Origin: Brevundimonas sp. | GTDB taxonomy: Bacteria; Pseudomonadota; Alphaproteobacteria; Caulobacterales; Caulobacteraceae | NCBI RefSeq assembly: GCF_030682035.1 | Contig: NZ_JAUXQZ010000045.1 | Location: forward strand, 1 to 64,000 | DNA length: 64,000 bases | Direction of reading: 5' to 3' | In this document: positions 1 through 9,103 of the stretch, piece after piece | How positions within the stretch are numbered: position 1 is the stretch's first letter | How the letters are laid out: each line of letters begins with the position of its first letter | The notes under the pieces: model-generated | What the model was told of the DNA's origin: nothing | The model's input: only the letters and a program-made list of their open reading frames with translations | Database searches by the model: none | Made by a program: the position numbers and the translations under genes

Positions 1-122
1 TCTGCCCCTGCCACGGTTCGCACTACGACGCCTCGGGCCGCATCCGTAAGGGCCCCGCGCCCAAGAACCTCGTCGTGCCGGAGTACGCTTTCCTCTCCGA
101 CACCCGCATCAAGATCGGCTGA
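1..122 (+). CDS. petA: Ubiquinol-cytochrome c reductase Rieske iron-sulfur subunit (C-terminal end only)
   Basis: Only the last 39 residues are in the window; the gene begins upstream of base 1. The fragment opens with C-P-C-H-G-S, the second half of the Rieske cluster-binding motif, whose Cys and His bind the 2Fe-2S centre, followed by a YDASGR stretch typical of the cytochrome bc1 Rieske protein. The protein passes electrons from ubiquinol to cytochrome c1 on the periplasmic side. The stop codon is 11 bases before petB, consistent with a petABC operon. Identification rests on the short motif plus the neighbours. Confidence 0.93.
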   Translation, partial: CPCHGSHYDASGRIRKGPAPKNLVVPEYAFLSDTRIKIG

Positions 123-133
123 GGGCGAGACCG

Positions 134-1462
134 ATGAGCGATCACGAATCCACCTATGTCCCGAAGACCGGCCTCGAGAAATGGCTCGACACCCGTCTGC
201 CGATCATCCGCTTCGGCGCTGACTATATGTCGCTGCCGACCCCGAGGAACCTCAACTACTGGTGGACCTTCGGCGGTATCCTGGCCCTCTGCCTGGTGAT
301 TCAGATCGCCACCGGCGTGATCCTGGCCATGCACTATGTGCCGAACACCGAAATGGCCTTCGCCTCGGTCGAGCGCATCATGCGTGACGTCAACGGCGGC
401 GACGTGATCCGCTACACCCACGCCAACGGGGCCTCGATGTTCTTCATCGCGGTCTATCTGCACATGCTGCGCGGCCTCTACTACGGCTCGTACAAGGCGC
501 CGCGCGAGATGATCTGGATCGTCGGCTGCCTGATCTTCTTCCTGATGATCGCCACCGCCTTCCTCGGCTACGTCCTGCCGTGGGGCCAGATGTCCTACTG
601 GGGCGCCGAGGTGATCACCAATCTGATCGGAGCCATCCCGGTAGTCGGCGAGCCCGTCCTGATCTGGCTGCGCGGCGGCCCGGCGATCGACAACGCCACG
701 CTGAACCGCTTCTTCTCGCTGCACTATCTGCTGCCGTTCGTGATCGCCGGCTGCGTGGTCCTGCACCTGTGGGCGCTGCACGCGGCGGGCCAGAACAACC
801 CCGTCGGCATCCTGATCCCGAAGGATCGCGAGAAGAAGGACATGGTCCCGTTCCACCCGTATTTCACGGTCAAGGACGGCTTCGCCATCATCCTGTTCCT
901 GATCCTGTTCGCCCTGTTCGTCTTCTTCATGCCGGACGCCCTGGGCCACGCCGACAACTATATTCCGGCCAATTCGCTGGTGACCCCGGCGCACATCGTG
1001 CCCGAGTGGTACATGTTGCCGTTCTACGCCATCCTGCGCGCCATCCCGGACAAGTTCGGAGGGGTGATGGCCATGTTCGGCTCCATCGGCGTGCTGTTCA
1101 TCCTGCCGTGGCTGGATACGTCCAGGGTGCGCTCGATGCGCTACCGCCCGACGATGCGGACCTTCTTCATCATCTTCGTGATCGTCGGTCTGATCCTCGG
1201 CTGGTGCGGGGCCCAGCTGCCCGACGCGCCGGTGATCGGGACCTTCAAGACCTTCGTCCTGATCGACGGCGACCTGAACAGCTATCTGTGGCTGACACGG
1301 CTCGCGACGGCCTACTATTTCGCCTTCTTCCTGATCATCCTGCCCCTCGTGGGCCTGCGAGAGACGCCGCTGCCGATCCCGGCGACGATCTCGGAGCCGG
1401 TGCTGTCGGGCGGCGACGCCATGACGGCGGCGGCCCCGGCCTCGCCCGAGAAGAAGGGCTGA
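134..1462 (+). CDS. petB: Cytochrome b of the bc1 complex
   Basis: Multispanning inner-membrane subunit that oxidises ubiquinol at the Qo site and reduces quinone at the Qi site. At 442 residues it is a full-length cytochrome b rather than a split b6/subunit IV pair. Four haem-ligand histidines sit at about 96, 110, 197 and 211, giving the canonical 14-residue spacing within each pair. The Qo motif PEWY is at about 290-293. Eight hydrophobic segments are visible. The ATG lies just downstream of petA and is followed within 8 bases of its stop by petC, so the three genes should be co-transcribed. Confidence 0.98.
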   Translation: MSDHESTYVPKTGLEKWLDTRLPIIRFGADYMSLPTPRNLNYWWTFGGILALCLVIQIATGVILAMHYVPNTEMAFASVERIMRDVNGGDVIRYTHANGASMFFIAVYLHMLRGLYYGSYKAPREMIWIVGCLIFFLMIATAFLGYVLPWGQMSYWGAEVITNLIGAIPVVGEPVLIWLRGGPAIDNATLNRFFSLHYLLPFVIAGCVVLHLWALHAAGQNNPVGILIPKDREKKDMVPFHPYFTVKDGFAIILFLILFALFVFFMPDALGHADNYIPANSLVTPAHIVPEWYMLPFYAILRAIPDKFGGVMAMFGSIGVLFILPWLDTSRVRSMRYRPTMRTFFIIFVIVGLILGWCGAQLPDAPVIGTFKTFVLIDGDLNSYLWLTRLATAYYFAFFLIILPLVGLRETPLPIPATISEPVLSGGDAMTAAAPASPEKKG

Positions 1463-1470
1463 GCGGGACC

Positions 1471-2340
1471 ATGACCCTCAAGACGAATATCCGCGCCATG
1501 AAGAAGACCCTGGTCCTGATCGCCGCCGCCGGCCTGACCTTCGCGGCCCAGCCCGCGCTGGCCGAGGGGCAGGCGCATGCCCTGCGCGACGGCGGCTTCA
1601 GCTTCGAGGGCCCCTTCGGGAGCTTCGACCGGAACCAGCTGCAGCGCGGCTACAAGGTGTATCGCGAGGTCTGTTCCTCGTGCCACAGCATGAACCTCAT
1701 GCATTTCCGCACCCTGGCCGAACCGGGCGGGCCGTTCTTTGACGCGCACCAGGCCAGTCCGGCCGAGAACCGCTTCGTCAAGGCCCTGGCCAAGGAAGTG
1801 CAGATCGCGGACATCGACACCGAGACCGGCGAGCCGGTGATGCGCGACGGCACGGCCGCCGACCGCTTTCCCAGCCCCTATCCGAACGCGACAGCCGCTG
1901 CGGCGGCCAACGGCGGGGCGGCTCCGCCCGACCTGTCGGTCATGGCCAAGGCCCGTGAAGGCGGCGCCAACTACATCTATTCGCTGCTGACCGGCTATTC
2001 GGCGGTGCCGGTGGGCCTGCAGATCCGGCCGGGCCAGCACTACAACACATATATGGCCGGCGACCTGACGCCGTTCATGCCCGAGGGCGCCCATGTGCCG
2101 CCGGGCGGGTTCATCGCCATGCCGGCCCCGCTGGCCGCCGGGCAGGTGACCTACGACGACGGCACCGTCGCCTCGGTCGACCAGATGGCCAGGGACGTGG
2201 CCGCCTATATCGGCTGGGCCTCTGACCCGCGGCAGGTTCAGCGCAAACAGACCGGCGTGGGCGTGCTGATCTTCCTCTTCATCTTCGCGGGCATCACCTA
2301 TCTCAGCTACCGCCGGATCTGGAAGGGCGTGGCCCACTAG
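1471..2340 (+). CDS. petC: Cytochrome c1 of the bc1 complex
   Basis: Periplasmic c-type cytochrome anchored by a C-terminal helix; it accepts electrons from the Rieske centre and passes them to soluble or membrane cytochrome c. The 289-residue reading has a Sec signal peptide ending near ALA-EG, the haem-binding CSSCH at about residues 68-72, and a C-terminal transmembrane segment (about 260-280) before a basic tail. Two starts are possible: ATG 1471 and an internal ATG at 1498 that begins directly with the KK-charged signal peptide. I kept 1471, but 1498 is plausible. A longer open frame running into this gene from within petB is not coding. Confidence 0.97.
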   Translation: MTLKTNIRAMKKTLVLIAAAGLTFAAQPALAEGQAHALRDGGFSFEGPFGSFDRNQLQRGYKVYREVCSSCHSMNLMHFRTLAEPGGPFFDAHQASPAENRFVKALAKEVQIADIDTETGEPVMRDGTAADRFPSPYPNATAAAAANGGAAPPDLSVMAKAREGGANYIYSLLTGYSAVPVGLQIRPGQHYNTYMAGDLTPFMPEGAHVPPGGFIAMPAPLAAGQVTYDDGTVASVDQMARDVAAYIGWASDPRQVQRKQTGVGVLIFLFIFAGITYLSYRRIWKGVAH

Positions 2341-2447
2341 GGCTGCCGACACTGATTCCGCATCGGCTCCCTGACCCGGGAAAGCTCGGGCGCATCGACA
2401 CCCGGCGGGCGGCGCCCTAACGTCCCGGCCTCTGATTTCGGCTGAGG

Positions 2448-4133
2448 ATGTTTCCGTTCATGCGTCTGTTTCCGACCGCCGCCGTGCTTGCCGCCGGCGC
2501 CCTGATTTCCGCCTGCGCCAGCATGGGGGAGGACGGGTCCGCCCCCGCCGCGCCGGCCGCGACCTTTGAGACGGCCCGCCTGTCCGAACACGTGCGGGTG
2601 CTGGCCGACGACAGCTTCCAGGGACGGGGCATCTCCACGCCGGCCGAGGACATGACCATCGGCTACCTCAGCGAACAGTATGCGGCCGCGGGCTTCCAGC
2701 CCGGCGGGGCGAACGGATCCTGGACCCAGGACGTGGCGCTGAACCGGTTTACAGCCTCCAATTTCCGGGGCGTCCGGCTGAACGTCGGCGGCGAGGCCAT
2801 TCCACTGACGCAAGGCCAGCAGATCACCATCTCGACGCGCCGACCGGGCAACCACGTCATGCTGACCGACGCGCCGCTGGTGTTCGTCGGCTATGGCATC
2901 AAGGCGCCCGAGCGGAACTGGGATGACTTCAAGGGCGTGGATGTGCGCGGCAAGGTCATCGTCGTGCTGGTCAATGACGCCGACTTCGAACAGCCGGAAC
3001 TGAACACCTTCAACGGCCGGGCCATGACCTACTATGGCCGCTGGACCTACAAGTATGAGGAGGCGGCCCGGCAGGGCGCGGCCGGCGTCATCGTTGTGCA
3101 CGAGACGGCTCCGGCCTCCTATGGCTGGACCACGGTGCAGAACAGCTGGTCGGGACCGCAGTTCGACATCGTCCGCGCCAACGCCGCGGCCGAGCGCGTC
3201 GGCATGGAGGCGTGGATCCAGCGTGATGTGGCCGTCGATCTGTTCCGCCGCGCGGGTCAGGATTTCGAGGCCCTGAAGGTCGCCGCCCGCAGCCGCGACT
3301 TCCGCCCGGTCGAACTGACCGGCGCGACATTCAGCGGCATGTTCGACGTCGCCACCACCCAGGTGACGACCCACAATGTCATCGCCCGCCTGCCGGGAAC
3401 GACCCACGCGGACGAGACCATTCTCTACACCGGCCACTGGGATCACATCGGCGTCGGCGAGCCCGACGCGGCGGGTGACCGCATCTTCAACGGCGCGGTC
3501 GACAATGCGACCGGCACCGCCGGCCTGCTGGAGCTGGCCCGAGTCTGGGGCGCCGGTCCGCGGCCGGAGCGGTCGATCGTGATGATCAGCTTCACCGCCG
3601 AGGAAAGCGGCCTGCTGGGCTCGGAATTCTACGCCACCAATCCGGTCTATCCGCTGGCGACGACGGTGGCGGGCTTCAACATCGACGCCATGAACGTCTA
3701 TGGCCGGGTCGCCGATGTGGACATCATCGGCTCGGGCCAGTCCGACCTCGACGCCCGCGTCACCGCCGAAGCCATCCGCCAGGGTCGGACCGCCAAACCG
3801 GACGGCAACCCGGCCTCGGGGAGCTATTTCCGCTCGGATCACTTCCCCCTGGCCAAGCGCGGCGTGCCGATGGCCTATGTCGATGGCGGCGGTGCCTTCC
3901 GCGACGAACCGATGGCGGTGCGCGACGCGGCCCGGTCAGAATACAGCGCGCGCCGCTATCACCAGGCCGACGACGAATGGTCGCCCGACTGGGACCTGCG
4001 CGGTCAGGTCGAGGACCTGCAGCTGATCTATTCGATCGGCCGCGACTTGGCGAACAGCCGCGACTGGCCGGAATGGATGCCGGGCTCCGAGTTCGGTCCG
4101 GCGCGCGCGCCGAGCGCGAGCCAGCGGCGGTAG
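2448..4133 (+). CDS. M28 family zinc metallopeptidase, lipoprotein
   Basis: 561-residue secreted peptidase of the M28 (aminopeptidase Y/PSMA-like) family. The N-terminus is a signal peptide with a lipobox (ISAC), so it is probably a periplasmic or outer-membrane lipoprotein. A protease-associated (PA) domain region precedes the catalytic domain. The zinc-ligand motifs are all present: GHWDH, AVDNATG, TAEESG with the catalytic Glu pair, NIDAMN, and RSDHFP near the C-terminus. ATG 2448 and ATG 2460 are both possible starts. The next gene is a paralogue with the same architecture, suggesting local duplication. Substrate unknown; dipeptides or amino-terminal residues are likely from the family. 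Confidence 0.93.
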   Translation: MFPFMRLFPTAAVLAAGALISACASMGEDGSAPAAPAATFETARLSEHVRVLADDSFQGRGISTPAEDMTIGYLSEQYAAAGFQPGGANGSWTQDVALNRFTASNFRGVRLNVGGEAIPLTQGQQITISTRRPGNHVMLTDAPLVFVGYGIKAPERNWDDFKGVDVRGKVIVVLVNDADFEQPELNTFNGRAMTYYGRWTYKYEEAARQGAAGVIVVHETAPASYGWTTVQNSWSGPQFDIVRANAAAERVGMEAWIQRDVAVDLFRRAGQDFEALKVAARSRDFRPVELTGATFSGMFDVATTQVTTHNVIARLPGTTHADETILYTGHWDHIGVGEPDAAGDRIFNGAVDNATGTAGLLELARVWGAGPRPERSIVMISFTAEESGLLGSEFYATNPVYPLATTVAGFNIDAMNVYGRVADVDIIGSGQSDLDARVTAEAIRQGRTAKPDGNPASGSYFRSDHFPLAKRGVPMAYVDGGGAFRDEPMAVRDAARSEYSARRYHQADDEWSPDWDLRGQVEDLQLIYSIGRDLANSRDWPEWMPGSEFGPARAPSASQRR

Positions 4134-4142
4134 GAGGTTCCG

Positions 4143-4285
4143 GTCTCCTTCCCCCGTAGTGGCGAGGGTGGTCGCGCAGCGACCGGGTGGGGAACGCCAG
4201 CCACGCGCCGGCTGCGCCAAGCTTCAGACTTCCCCACCGGGCTCGTCTCCGCCTCGCCGTCCCTCCCCATGAAGGGGAGGGAGAG
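4143..4285. repeat. Long hairpin-forming intergenic repeat, copy 1
   Basis: The arms of this block between the two M28 genes are inverted repeats: a C-rich run near 4149, GGGTGGGGAA near 4186 pairing with TTCCCCACC near 4230, and CCCTCCCC-ATGA-AGGGGAGGG at 4261-4282. The unique core (AACGCCAG ... GCCAAGCTTC ... ACTT) reappears in reverse complement at 19710-19755 inside equivalent arms. It belongs to a dispersed palindromic family in this window. Confidence 0.85.
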
Positions 4286-4374
4286 CCGACTTTCCACATG
4301 ACCAAAACTTAACACGCGCTGTTGCGACGGCCCCCTACAGTGCGCGCCTTCAGTCCGGCGTTGGAGCCTGCCAC

Positions 4375-5994
4375 ATGTTTCGCAAAATGATGGGCGGCGT
4401 CGCCGTCGCCGCCGTGCTGCTGGCCGCCGGCACGGCCTCGGCCCAGGACGTCTCCGCCCAGCGCCTCAGCGACGGCATCCGCACGATCAGCGCCGACGCC
4501 TTCCAGGGCCGCTATCCCGGCACCGAAGGCGAGCGCATGACCTTGGCCTGGCTGCAGGCGCAGTACGAGGAAATGGGTCTGGAGCCGGGCGGTCCGAATG
4601 GCCAGTGGACCCAGGCCATCGAGCTGAAGCGCTACACGCCGGTCGCCGGCGCCGCCAGCGCCAGCTGGTCCGGCCCGGACGGCGTCGCCCATCCGCTGGT
4701 TCCCGGGACCGACATCGTCATTCGCGCCGTGTCCAACGACGGCAGGGCCGCCATCGCCGGCGCCCCGGTCGTCTTCGCCGGACACGGCATCTACGCCCCC
4801 GAGCGGAACTGGGACGACTACGGCGACCTGGACGTGCGCGGCAAGGTCGTGGTCATCGTATCGGGCGAACCGGACGGCGACCTGTTCAACGGCGCCTATG
4901 CCACCAACTACCAGTCGGGCGCCTACAAGGCCGACGAGGCCTTCCGCCGCGGCGCGGTCGGCGTGATCACCCTGTGGACCGACGGCAATAGCTGGGAGCG
5001 GGTCGCCCAGGGCGGAAACCGCCAGCGCACCCTGACCCCGGGCGCGGCGGATCTGGAATTCGCCGCCATCCTGAACCACGACGCCGCCATGGCCATGGCG
5101 ACCGCCGCCGGCCTCGGCATGGATTCCTTCGGCGACATCGCCTCGGGCGAGTTCAAGGCGAGGGAGATGACCGGCGTGACCCTGTCGGTCGCCGCCGAGG
5201 AGACCATCGACACCCTGACCACCCACAACCTGCTGGCCAAAATCACCGGCACGGAACGGCCGAACGAGACGATCATCTATTCGGCCCACTGGGATCACGT
5301 CGGCGGCGCGGCCCAACATCCGAACGCGCCCGCGGACGACCAGATCTGGAACGGCGCCTGGGATAACGCCTCGGGCACCGTCGGCGTCGTCGAGGTGGCC
5401 CGCCAGTTCGCCGCCGCGCCCAAGCCCGAGCGCACGGTGGTCTTCGCCCATATGGCGGCCGAGGAAATGGGCCTGCTCGGCTCCTACGGCTACGCCGCCG
5501 ATCCGGTCTATCCGCTGGAGACCACGGTCGCCGACATCAATATCGACATGCTGCCGCTGTCGGCCCCGACCCGGGACCTGGCCATTTTCGGCAAGGGCCA
5601 GAATGATCTCGAGGACCGGCTGGAGGTTCTGGCCCAGGCGGAAGGGCGCTATGTCACCGACGACCGCGAGCCGGAGCAGGGCTATTACTACCGCTCCGAC
5701 CACTTCCCCTTCGCCCGCGCGGGCGTGCCGGCGCTGATGCCCTGGCACGGCGTCGATCTGGACGGGGGCGGCGTCGCCGTCGGCCAGCCGGCCTATACGG
5801 CGAAATTCACCGCCGACTATCACAAGTCGTCCGACGAATGGTCGGCTGAACTCGACTTCAGCTCAGCGGTCGAAAACCTGAACCTGCTGGTCCAGCTGGG
5901 CAGCCAACTGGCCAATGGCGAGGACTGGCCGATGTGGAAGCCGACCTCGGAGTTCGCCGTGGTCCGCGCCCGCTCGGACGCCGCTCGCCAGTGA
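4375..5994 (+). CDS. M28 family zinc metallopeptidase, secreted
   Basis: Paralogue of the gene at 2448-4133, 539 residues, with a cleavable Sec signal peptide ending ASA-QD rather than a lipobox, so it is likely a soluble periplasmic or exported peptidase. Catalytic motifs are conserved in the same order: SAHWDH, AWDNASG, MAAEEMG, NIDML and RSDHFP. The PA-type insert between the N-terminal strand and the catalytic core is kept (YAPERNWDDY shared with the paralogue). Its stop codon overlaps the GTG of the RidA gene by four bases (GTGA), so the two are translationally coupled. Substrate is not evident from sequence. Confidence 0.94.
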   Translation: MFRKMMGGVAVAAVLLAAGTASAQDVSAQRLSDGIRTISADAFQGRYPGTEGERMTLAWLQAQYEEMGLEPGGPNGQWTQAIELKRYTPVAGAASASWSGPDGVAHPLVPGTDIVIRAVSNDGRAAIAGAPVVFAGHGIYAPERNWDDYGDLDVRGKVVVIVSGEPDGDLFNGAYATNYQSGAYKADEAFRRGAVGVITLWTDGNSWERVAQGGNRQRTLTPGAADLEFAAILNHDAAMAMATAAGLGMDSFGDIASGEFKAREMTGVTLSVAAEETIDTLTTHNLLAKITGTERPNETIIYSAHWDHVGGAAQHPNAPADDQIWNGAWDNASGTVGVVEVARQFAAAPKPERTVVFAHMAAEEMGLLGSYGYAADPVYPLETTVADINIDMLPLSAPTRDLAIFGKGQNDLEDRLEVLAQAEGRYVTDDREPEQGYYYRSDHFPFARAGVPALMPWHGVDLDGGGVAVGQPAYTAKFTADYHKSSDEWSAELDFSSAVENLNLLVQLGSQLANGEDWPMWKPTSEFAVVRARSDAARQ

Positions 5995-6380
5995 CGGTCA
6001 CGATCCGGCCCCTGACCGGCGACGGCTCGCCGCCGGTTGAGGGGTCGTATCCGCAGGCGGTCGAGGTCATGGCCCCGACCCGCTGGCTCTATCTGTCGGG
6101 CCAGATTCCGGTCGCGCCGGACGGCTCGCTGGCGGCGGATTTCACCGGCCAGTGTGAACAGGTGTGGTCGAACATCGAAACCCAGCTGGCCGCCGCGGGC
6201 ATGACGCTGGACAACCTTGTCAAGGTCACGACCTTCCTGTCGGACAGGGCCCATGCGCTGGAGAACCGCGAGGTTCGCGTCCGGCGGCTGGCGGGACGTC
6301 AGCCGGCTCTGACGGTGATCATCACCGGCCTCTTTGACGAGGCCTGGCTGGTCGAGATCGAGGCGGTGGCGGCGGCGTAG
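5991..6380 (+). CDS. RidA/YjgF/UK114 family protein
   Basis: 129-residue protein of the RidA superfamily, trimeric cytosolic enzymes that in characterised members hydrolyse reactive enamine/imine intermediates made by PLP enzymes. The typical core LYLSGQIPV, the EQVWSNIETQL helix and the LVKVTTFLSD strand are present. The start is GTG 5991, overlapping the peptidase stop; the frame is open further upstream but that part is the reverse-frame shadow of the peptidase. The conserved Arg of true RidA, expected near residue 105, is not obvious in this member, so its activity may differ from RidA sensu stricto. Confidence 0.88.
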   Translation: MTVTIRPLTGDGSPPVEGSYPQAVEVMAPTRWLYLSGQIPVAPDGSLAADFTGQCEQVWSNIETQLAAAGMTLDNLVKVTTFLSDRAHALENREVRVRRLAGRQPALTVIITGLFDEAWLVEIEAVAAA

Positions 6381-6402
6381 TTCCTCCCCTGAAGGGGAGG
6401 AA
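6381..6402. repeat. Short CCCCTCC hairpin after the RidA gene
   Basis: TTCCTCCCCT-GAA-GGGGAGGAA forms a near-perfect 9-bp stem immediately after the RidA stop codon. It matches the outer hairpin of the larger intergenic repeat family and lacks a T-run, so it looks like a solo repeat arm rather than a classical intrinsic terminator. Confidence 0.7.
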
Positions 6403-6453
6403 CGCGCGCATTGACGCGTTGCGGCATCCATCCGTTCGCCGCACTGTCACGCC

Positions 6454-6882
6454 ATGAGCCGCTGGTCGCCGCAGCCCGCCCCCGATGAGCCCGACGGCCT
6501 GATCCTGTTCGACGGGGTGTGCGTGTTCTGCTCGCGCTGGGTGCGGTTCGTGATCGACCGCGATCCGGAGCGGCGGTTCCGCTTCATCGCGATCCAGTCG
6601 GAACCGGGCCGGGTACTGGCGGCGCGGTTCGGGATCGATCCGGAGGCGCCGCAGACCAATGCGGTGGTCTGGAGCGGCCGCATCTTCTTCAACTCGGACG
6701 CCGGGCTGACCCCGCTGGGCGCGCTGACGGCGACGCGGCCGCTGGGTGTGCTGAAGGCCGTTCCGAGGGGGGTGCGGGACCCGGTCTATGACCTGATCGC
6801 GCGGAACCGCTATGCGATCTTTGGGCGGACGGAGACCTGCATGGTTCCGTCGGCGGACGACCGGGCGCGGTTCCTGATGTGA
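6454..6882 (+). CDS. DCC-family (DUF393) thiol-disulfide oxidoreductase-like protein
   Basis: 142-residue protein with the family-defining N-terminal DGVCVFC motif (about residues 20-26; D-x-x-C-x-x-C pattern), followed by a WV-FVI-RDPERRFRFIAIQS stretch typical of the DCC/DUF393 family. The CxxC suggests a thioredoxin-like redox site, though no substrate is established for most members. No signal peptide, so probably cytosolic. It stands 73 bases after the RidA gene and converges on the minus-strand ketosynthase at 6997. Family assignment is solid, function is not. Confidence 0.88.
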   Translation: MSRWSPQPAPDEPDGLILFDGVCVFCSRWVRFVIDRDPERRFRFIAIQSEPGRVLAARFGIDPEAPQTNAVVWSGRIFFNSDAGLTPLGALTATRPLGVLKAVPRGVRDPVYDLIARNRYAIFGRTETCMVPSADDRARFLM

Positions 6883-6996
6883 TGCGGCAGCCGCGACCGG
6901 ACCCGCGGCGACCACCCCTCGGTCGAGAATCGGGGGTGCGCCGGGCCATGGAGTGGAAGACGACGCACCCGGCCAATGCGCCGGAGCCGGCGACCG

Positions 6997-8118
6997 CTAC
7001 GCCCGCTTCCTGACGAACACCGTACCCGCCGAATAGCCCGCCCCGAAGCTGCAGATCAGGCCGGTGTCCCCGGCCGCCATGTCCTGCTGGCGCAGGTGGA
7101 AGGCGATGATCGAGCCGGCCGAGGAGGTGTTGGCGTATTCGTCGAGGATGATGACGTTCTCCTCCGGCGTCGGCTCGCGGCCCAGCACCTTGCGGCCGAT
7201 GAACTGGTTCATGTTGATGTTGGCCTGATGCAGCCACATCCGCTTGAGCCCGTGCGGGTCGATGCCGAGGTCGCGGGCGTGGTCGACGATCATGTCGGAG
7301 ACCATGGGCACCACGTCCCTGAACACCTTGCGACCCTGCTGGATGAACAGCTTGTCGGGCGCGCCAATGCCCTCGGGGGCGGCGTTGTTGAGGAAGCCGA
7401 AATTGTTGCGGATGTTGTTCGAGAAGACGGTCTTGAGCCGCGTGCCGAGTACGTCCCAGCCGCCGGGGCCGGCCTGGTCCGATGACTCGACGATGACGGC
7501 GGTGGCGACGTCGCCGAAGATGAAATGGCTGTCGCGATCCCTGAAGTTCAGATGGGCCGAGCAGACCTCGGGATTGATCATCAGAACGGCCTTGACCGAG
7601 CCAGAGGCGATGAAGTCGGCGGCGGTCTTGATGCCGAAGGTGGCCGAGGAACAGGCCACGTTCATGTCGAAGCCGAAGCCGTCGATGCCCAGCGCCTGCT
7701 GGATCTCGACGGCCAGGGCCGGATAGGGGCGGGGCATGTTGGAGGCGGCGCACAGGACGGCGCCGATCTCCGAGACCGGCTTGCCCCAGGCGGCGATGGC
7801 TTCGCGGGCGGCGGCGACGGCCATCTCGGCCATGATCGACAGGTCTTCGTCGGCGCGTTCGGGGATGTTCGGGGCCATGCGGGCGGGGTCGAGGACGCCG
7901 GCCTTGTCGAGCACGAAGCGCGACTTGATGCCCGAGGCCTTCTCGATGAACTCGACCGAGGAGGGGGTCAGTTCGGCGACGTCGCCCTCGAGGATTTCAG
8001 CGGCGTGGTCGGCATTGAACCGCTCGGCGTAGGCATTGTAGGCGGCGACCAGCTCGGCGTTGGAGATCGACTGTTCGGGGGTGAACAGGCCGGTGGCGGC
8101 GATGACGGCATGGGACAT
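6997..8118 (-). CDS. Beta-ketoacyl-ACP synthase III (FabH-like)
   Basis: 373-residue thiolase-fold condensing enzyme. The active-site triad is recognisable: Cys in NVACSSATFG (about residue 154), His in MWLHQANINM, and Asn in the ANTSSAGS loop. It is about 50 residues longer than housekeeping FabH (near 320) because of an insert near residues 30-60, so it may be an accessory ketosynthase for a specialised acyl product rather than the primary initiator of fatty-acid synthesis. ATG at 8118; a repeat block lies directly in its upstream region. The adjacent CoA-ester lyase and SDR on the same strand suggest a small acyl metabolism neighbourhood, but they are separated by 76 bases. Confidence 0.92.
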   Translation of the reverse strand: MSHAVIAATGLFTPEQSISNAELVAAYNAYAERFNADHAAEILEGDVAELTPSSVEFIEKASGIKSRFVLDKAGVLDPARMAPNIPERADEDLSIMAEMAVAAAREAIAAWGKPVSEIGAVLCAASNMPRPYPALAVEIQQALGIDGFGFDMNVACSSATFGIKTAADFIASGSVKAVLMINPEVCSAHLNFRDRDSHFIFGDVATAVIVESSDQAGPGGWDVLGTRLKTVFSNNIRNNFGFLNNAAPEGIGAPDKLFIQQGRKVFRDVVPMVSDMIVDHARDLGIDPHGLKRMWLHQANINMNQFIGRKVLGREPTPEENVIILDEYANTSSAGSIIAFHLRQQDMAAGDTGLICSFGAGYSAGTVFVRKRA

Positions 8119-8123
8119 CTTGT

Positions 8124-8171
8124 AGGGCCCTATCGCTCGCGGCGCGGCCGCTCGCTGCTTGAGGGCCGGGC
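8124..8171. repeat. Dispersed CGCTCGC repeat, copy 1
   Basis: The block GGGCCCTATCGCTCGC...GCTCGCTGCTTGAGGGCCGGG lies directly upstream of the ketosynthase start. A close match occurs at 20318-20364 after rnpB and a partial one at about 20374-20410. GGGCCC/GGGCC ends and repeated GCTCGC give it palindromic character. Function unknown. Confidence 0.7.
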
Positions 8172-8194
8172 GCAGAGTTCTGTTTCTGGATGGA

Positions 8195-9103
8195 CTAGAT
8201 AGGCTTGACTACGGGAGTCGTCGAGGCCGCCTCATGGCGCGCCAGCAGGCGGTGGGCGGCGTCGAGATGCAGGCGTTCAACCATGCGGTAGCCGACCCGG
8301 ATCGCGCCCTTGCCCTGGGCCTCTGCGTCGGCGAAGGCGGCGACGACCTCGTGGGCCTTGGCCACCTCTTCGGGCGAGGGCGAGAAGGCGATGTTGGCGG
8401 CGTCGATCTGGGCGGGGTGGATCAGGCTCTTGCCGTCGAAGCCGAAGGCGCGGCCCTGCAGGCATTCGGTGCGCAGGCGGTCGGCGTCGTCGGTGGCGTT
8501 GACCACGCCGTCGATGGCCAGCAGGCCGTGGCCGCGCGCGGCGGCGACGACGGCGGCGAGCCAGGGCTTCAGCGGCTCGCGCTCGGGGCCGAGGATGAGG
8601 TTCATCCGCTCGCCGAAGTCATTGATGCCCAGCATCAGGGCCGCGAGCGGGGCGCCGGCGCCGGCGATCTGGTCGAGACGCAGGACCGACAGGGGGGTCT
8701 CGACCATGATCCACAGGGGGACGCCGACGGGCAGGCGGGCGGCGACTTCGTGCACGGCCTCGGGGCTCTCGATCTTGGGGGCGACGACAAAATCGGGCGT
8801 GAGGCCGGAGAGGGCCCCAAGATCGTCGGCGCCCCAAGGGGTGTCGAGGCCGTTGACGCGCACCCCGACCCGAGCCCGGAAACCGCCTGCGGACAGGGCG
8901 GCGACCATGGCCTGTCGGGCCTCGACCTTGGTCTCGGGGGCGACTGCGTCCTCGATGTCCAGGATCACGGCGTCGGCGTTCAGGCCGCGCGCCTTTTCGA
9001 TCGCTCGGGGATTGCTGGCGGGCAGGTAGAGGACGGAGCGGGTCAATTCGAGTGGCCGCGCTCGTCGACCCTGCGGGATCTCCCGATCCGACGCGACCGG
9101 CAT
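8195..9103 (-). CDS. HpcH/HpaI-type CoA ester lyase (citrate lyase beta-like)
   Basis: 302-residue TIM-barrel protein of the HpcH/HpaI aldolase / CitE-like family. Signature segments: RSVLYLPASNPRAIEKA at the start, DAVILDIEDAV (Mg-binding acidic residues), APKIESPEAV with the metal-binding Glu, a GINDFG motif and FDGKSLIHPAQI near the C-terminus. These enzymes cleave or hydrolyse CoA thioesters such as malyl- or citramalyl-CoA; the exact substrate is not readable. ATG at 9103 shares one base with the SDR stop (TGATG), indicating translational coupling. The open frame extends upstream inside the SDR gene but that part is not coding. Confidence 0.92.
   Translation of the reverse strand: MPVASDREIPQGRRARPLELTRSVLYLPASNPRAIEKARGLNADAVILDIEDAVAPETKVEARQAMVAALSAGGFRARVGVRVNGLDTPWGADDLGALSGLTPDFVVAPKIESPEAVHEVAARLPVGVPLWIMVETPLSVLRLDQIAGAGAPLAALMLGINDFGERMNLILGPEREPLKPWLAAVVAAARGHGLLAIDGVVNATDDADRLRTECLQGRAFGFDGKSLIHPAQIDAANIAFSPSPEEVAKAHEVVAAFADAEAQGKGAIRVGYRMVERLHLDAAHRLLARHEAASTTPVVKPI

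Noticed and set aside
580-1470. In-frame N-terminal extension of petC reaching into petB
   Set aside because: The stretch reads petB in another frame, with Arg/Pro-rich composition; the cytochrome c1 signal peptide begins at 1471 or 1498.
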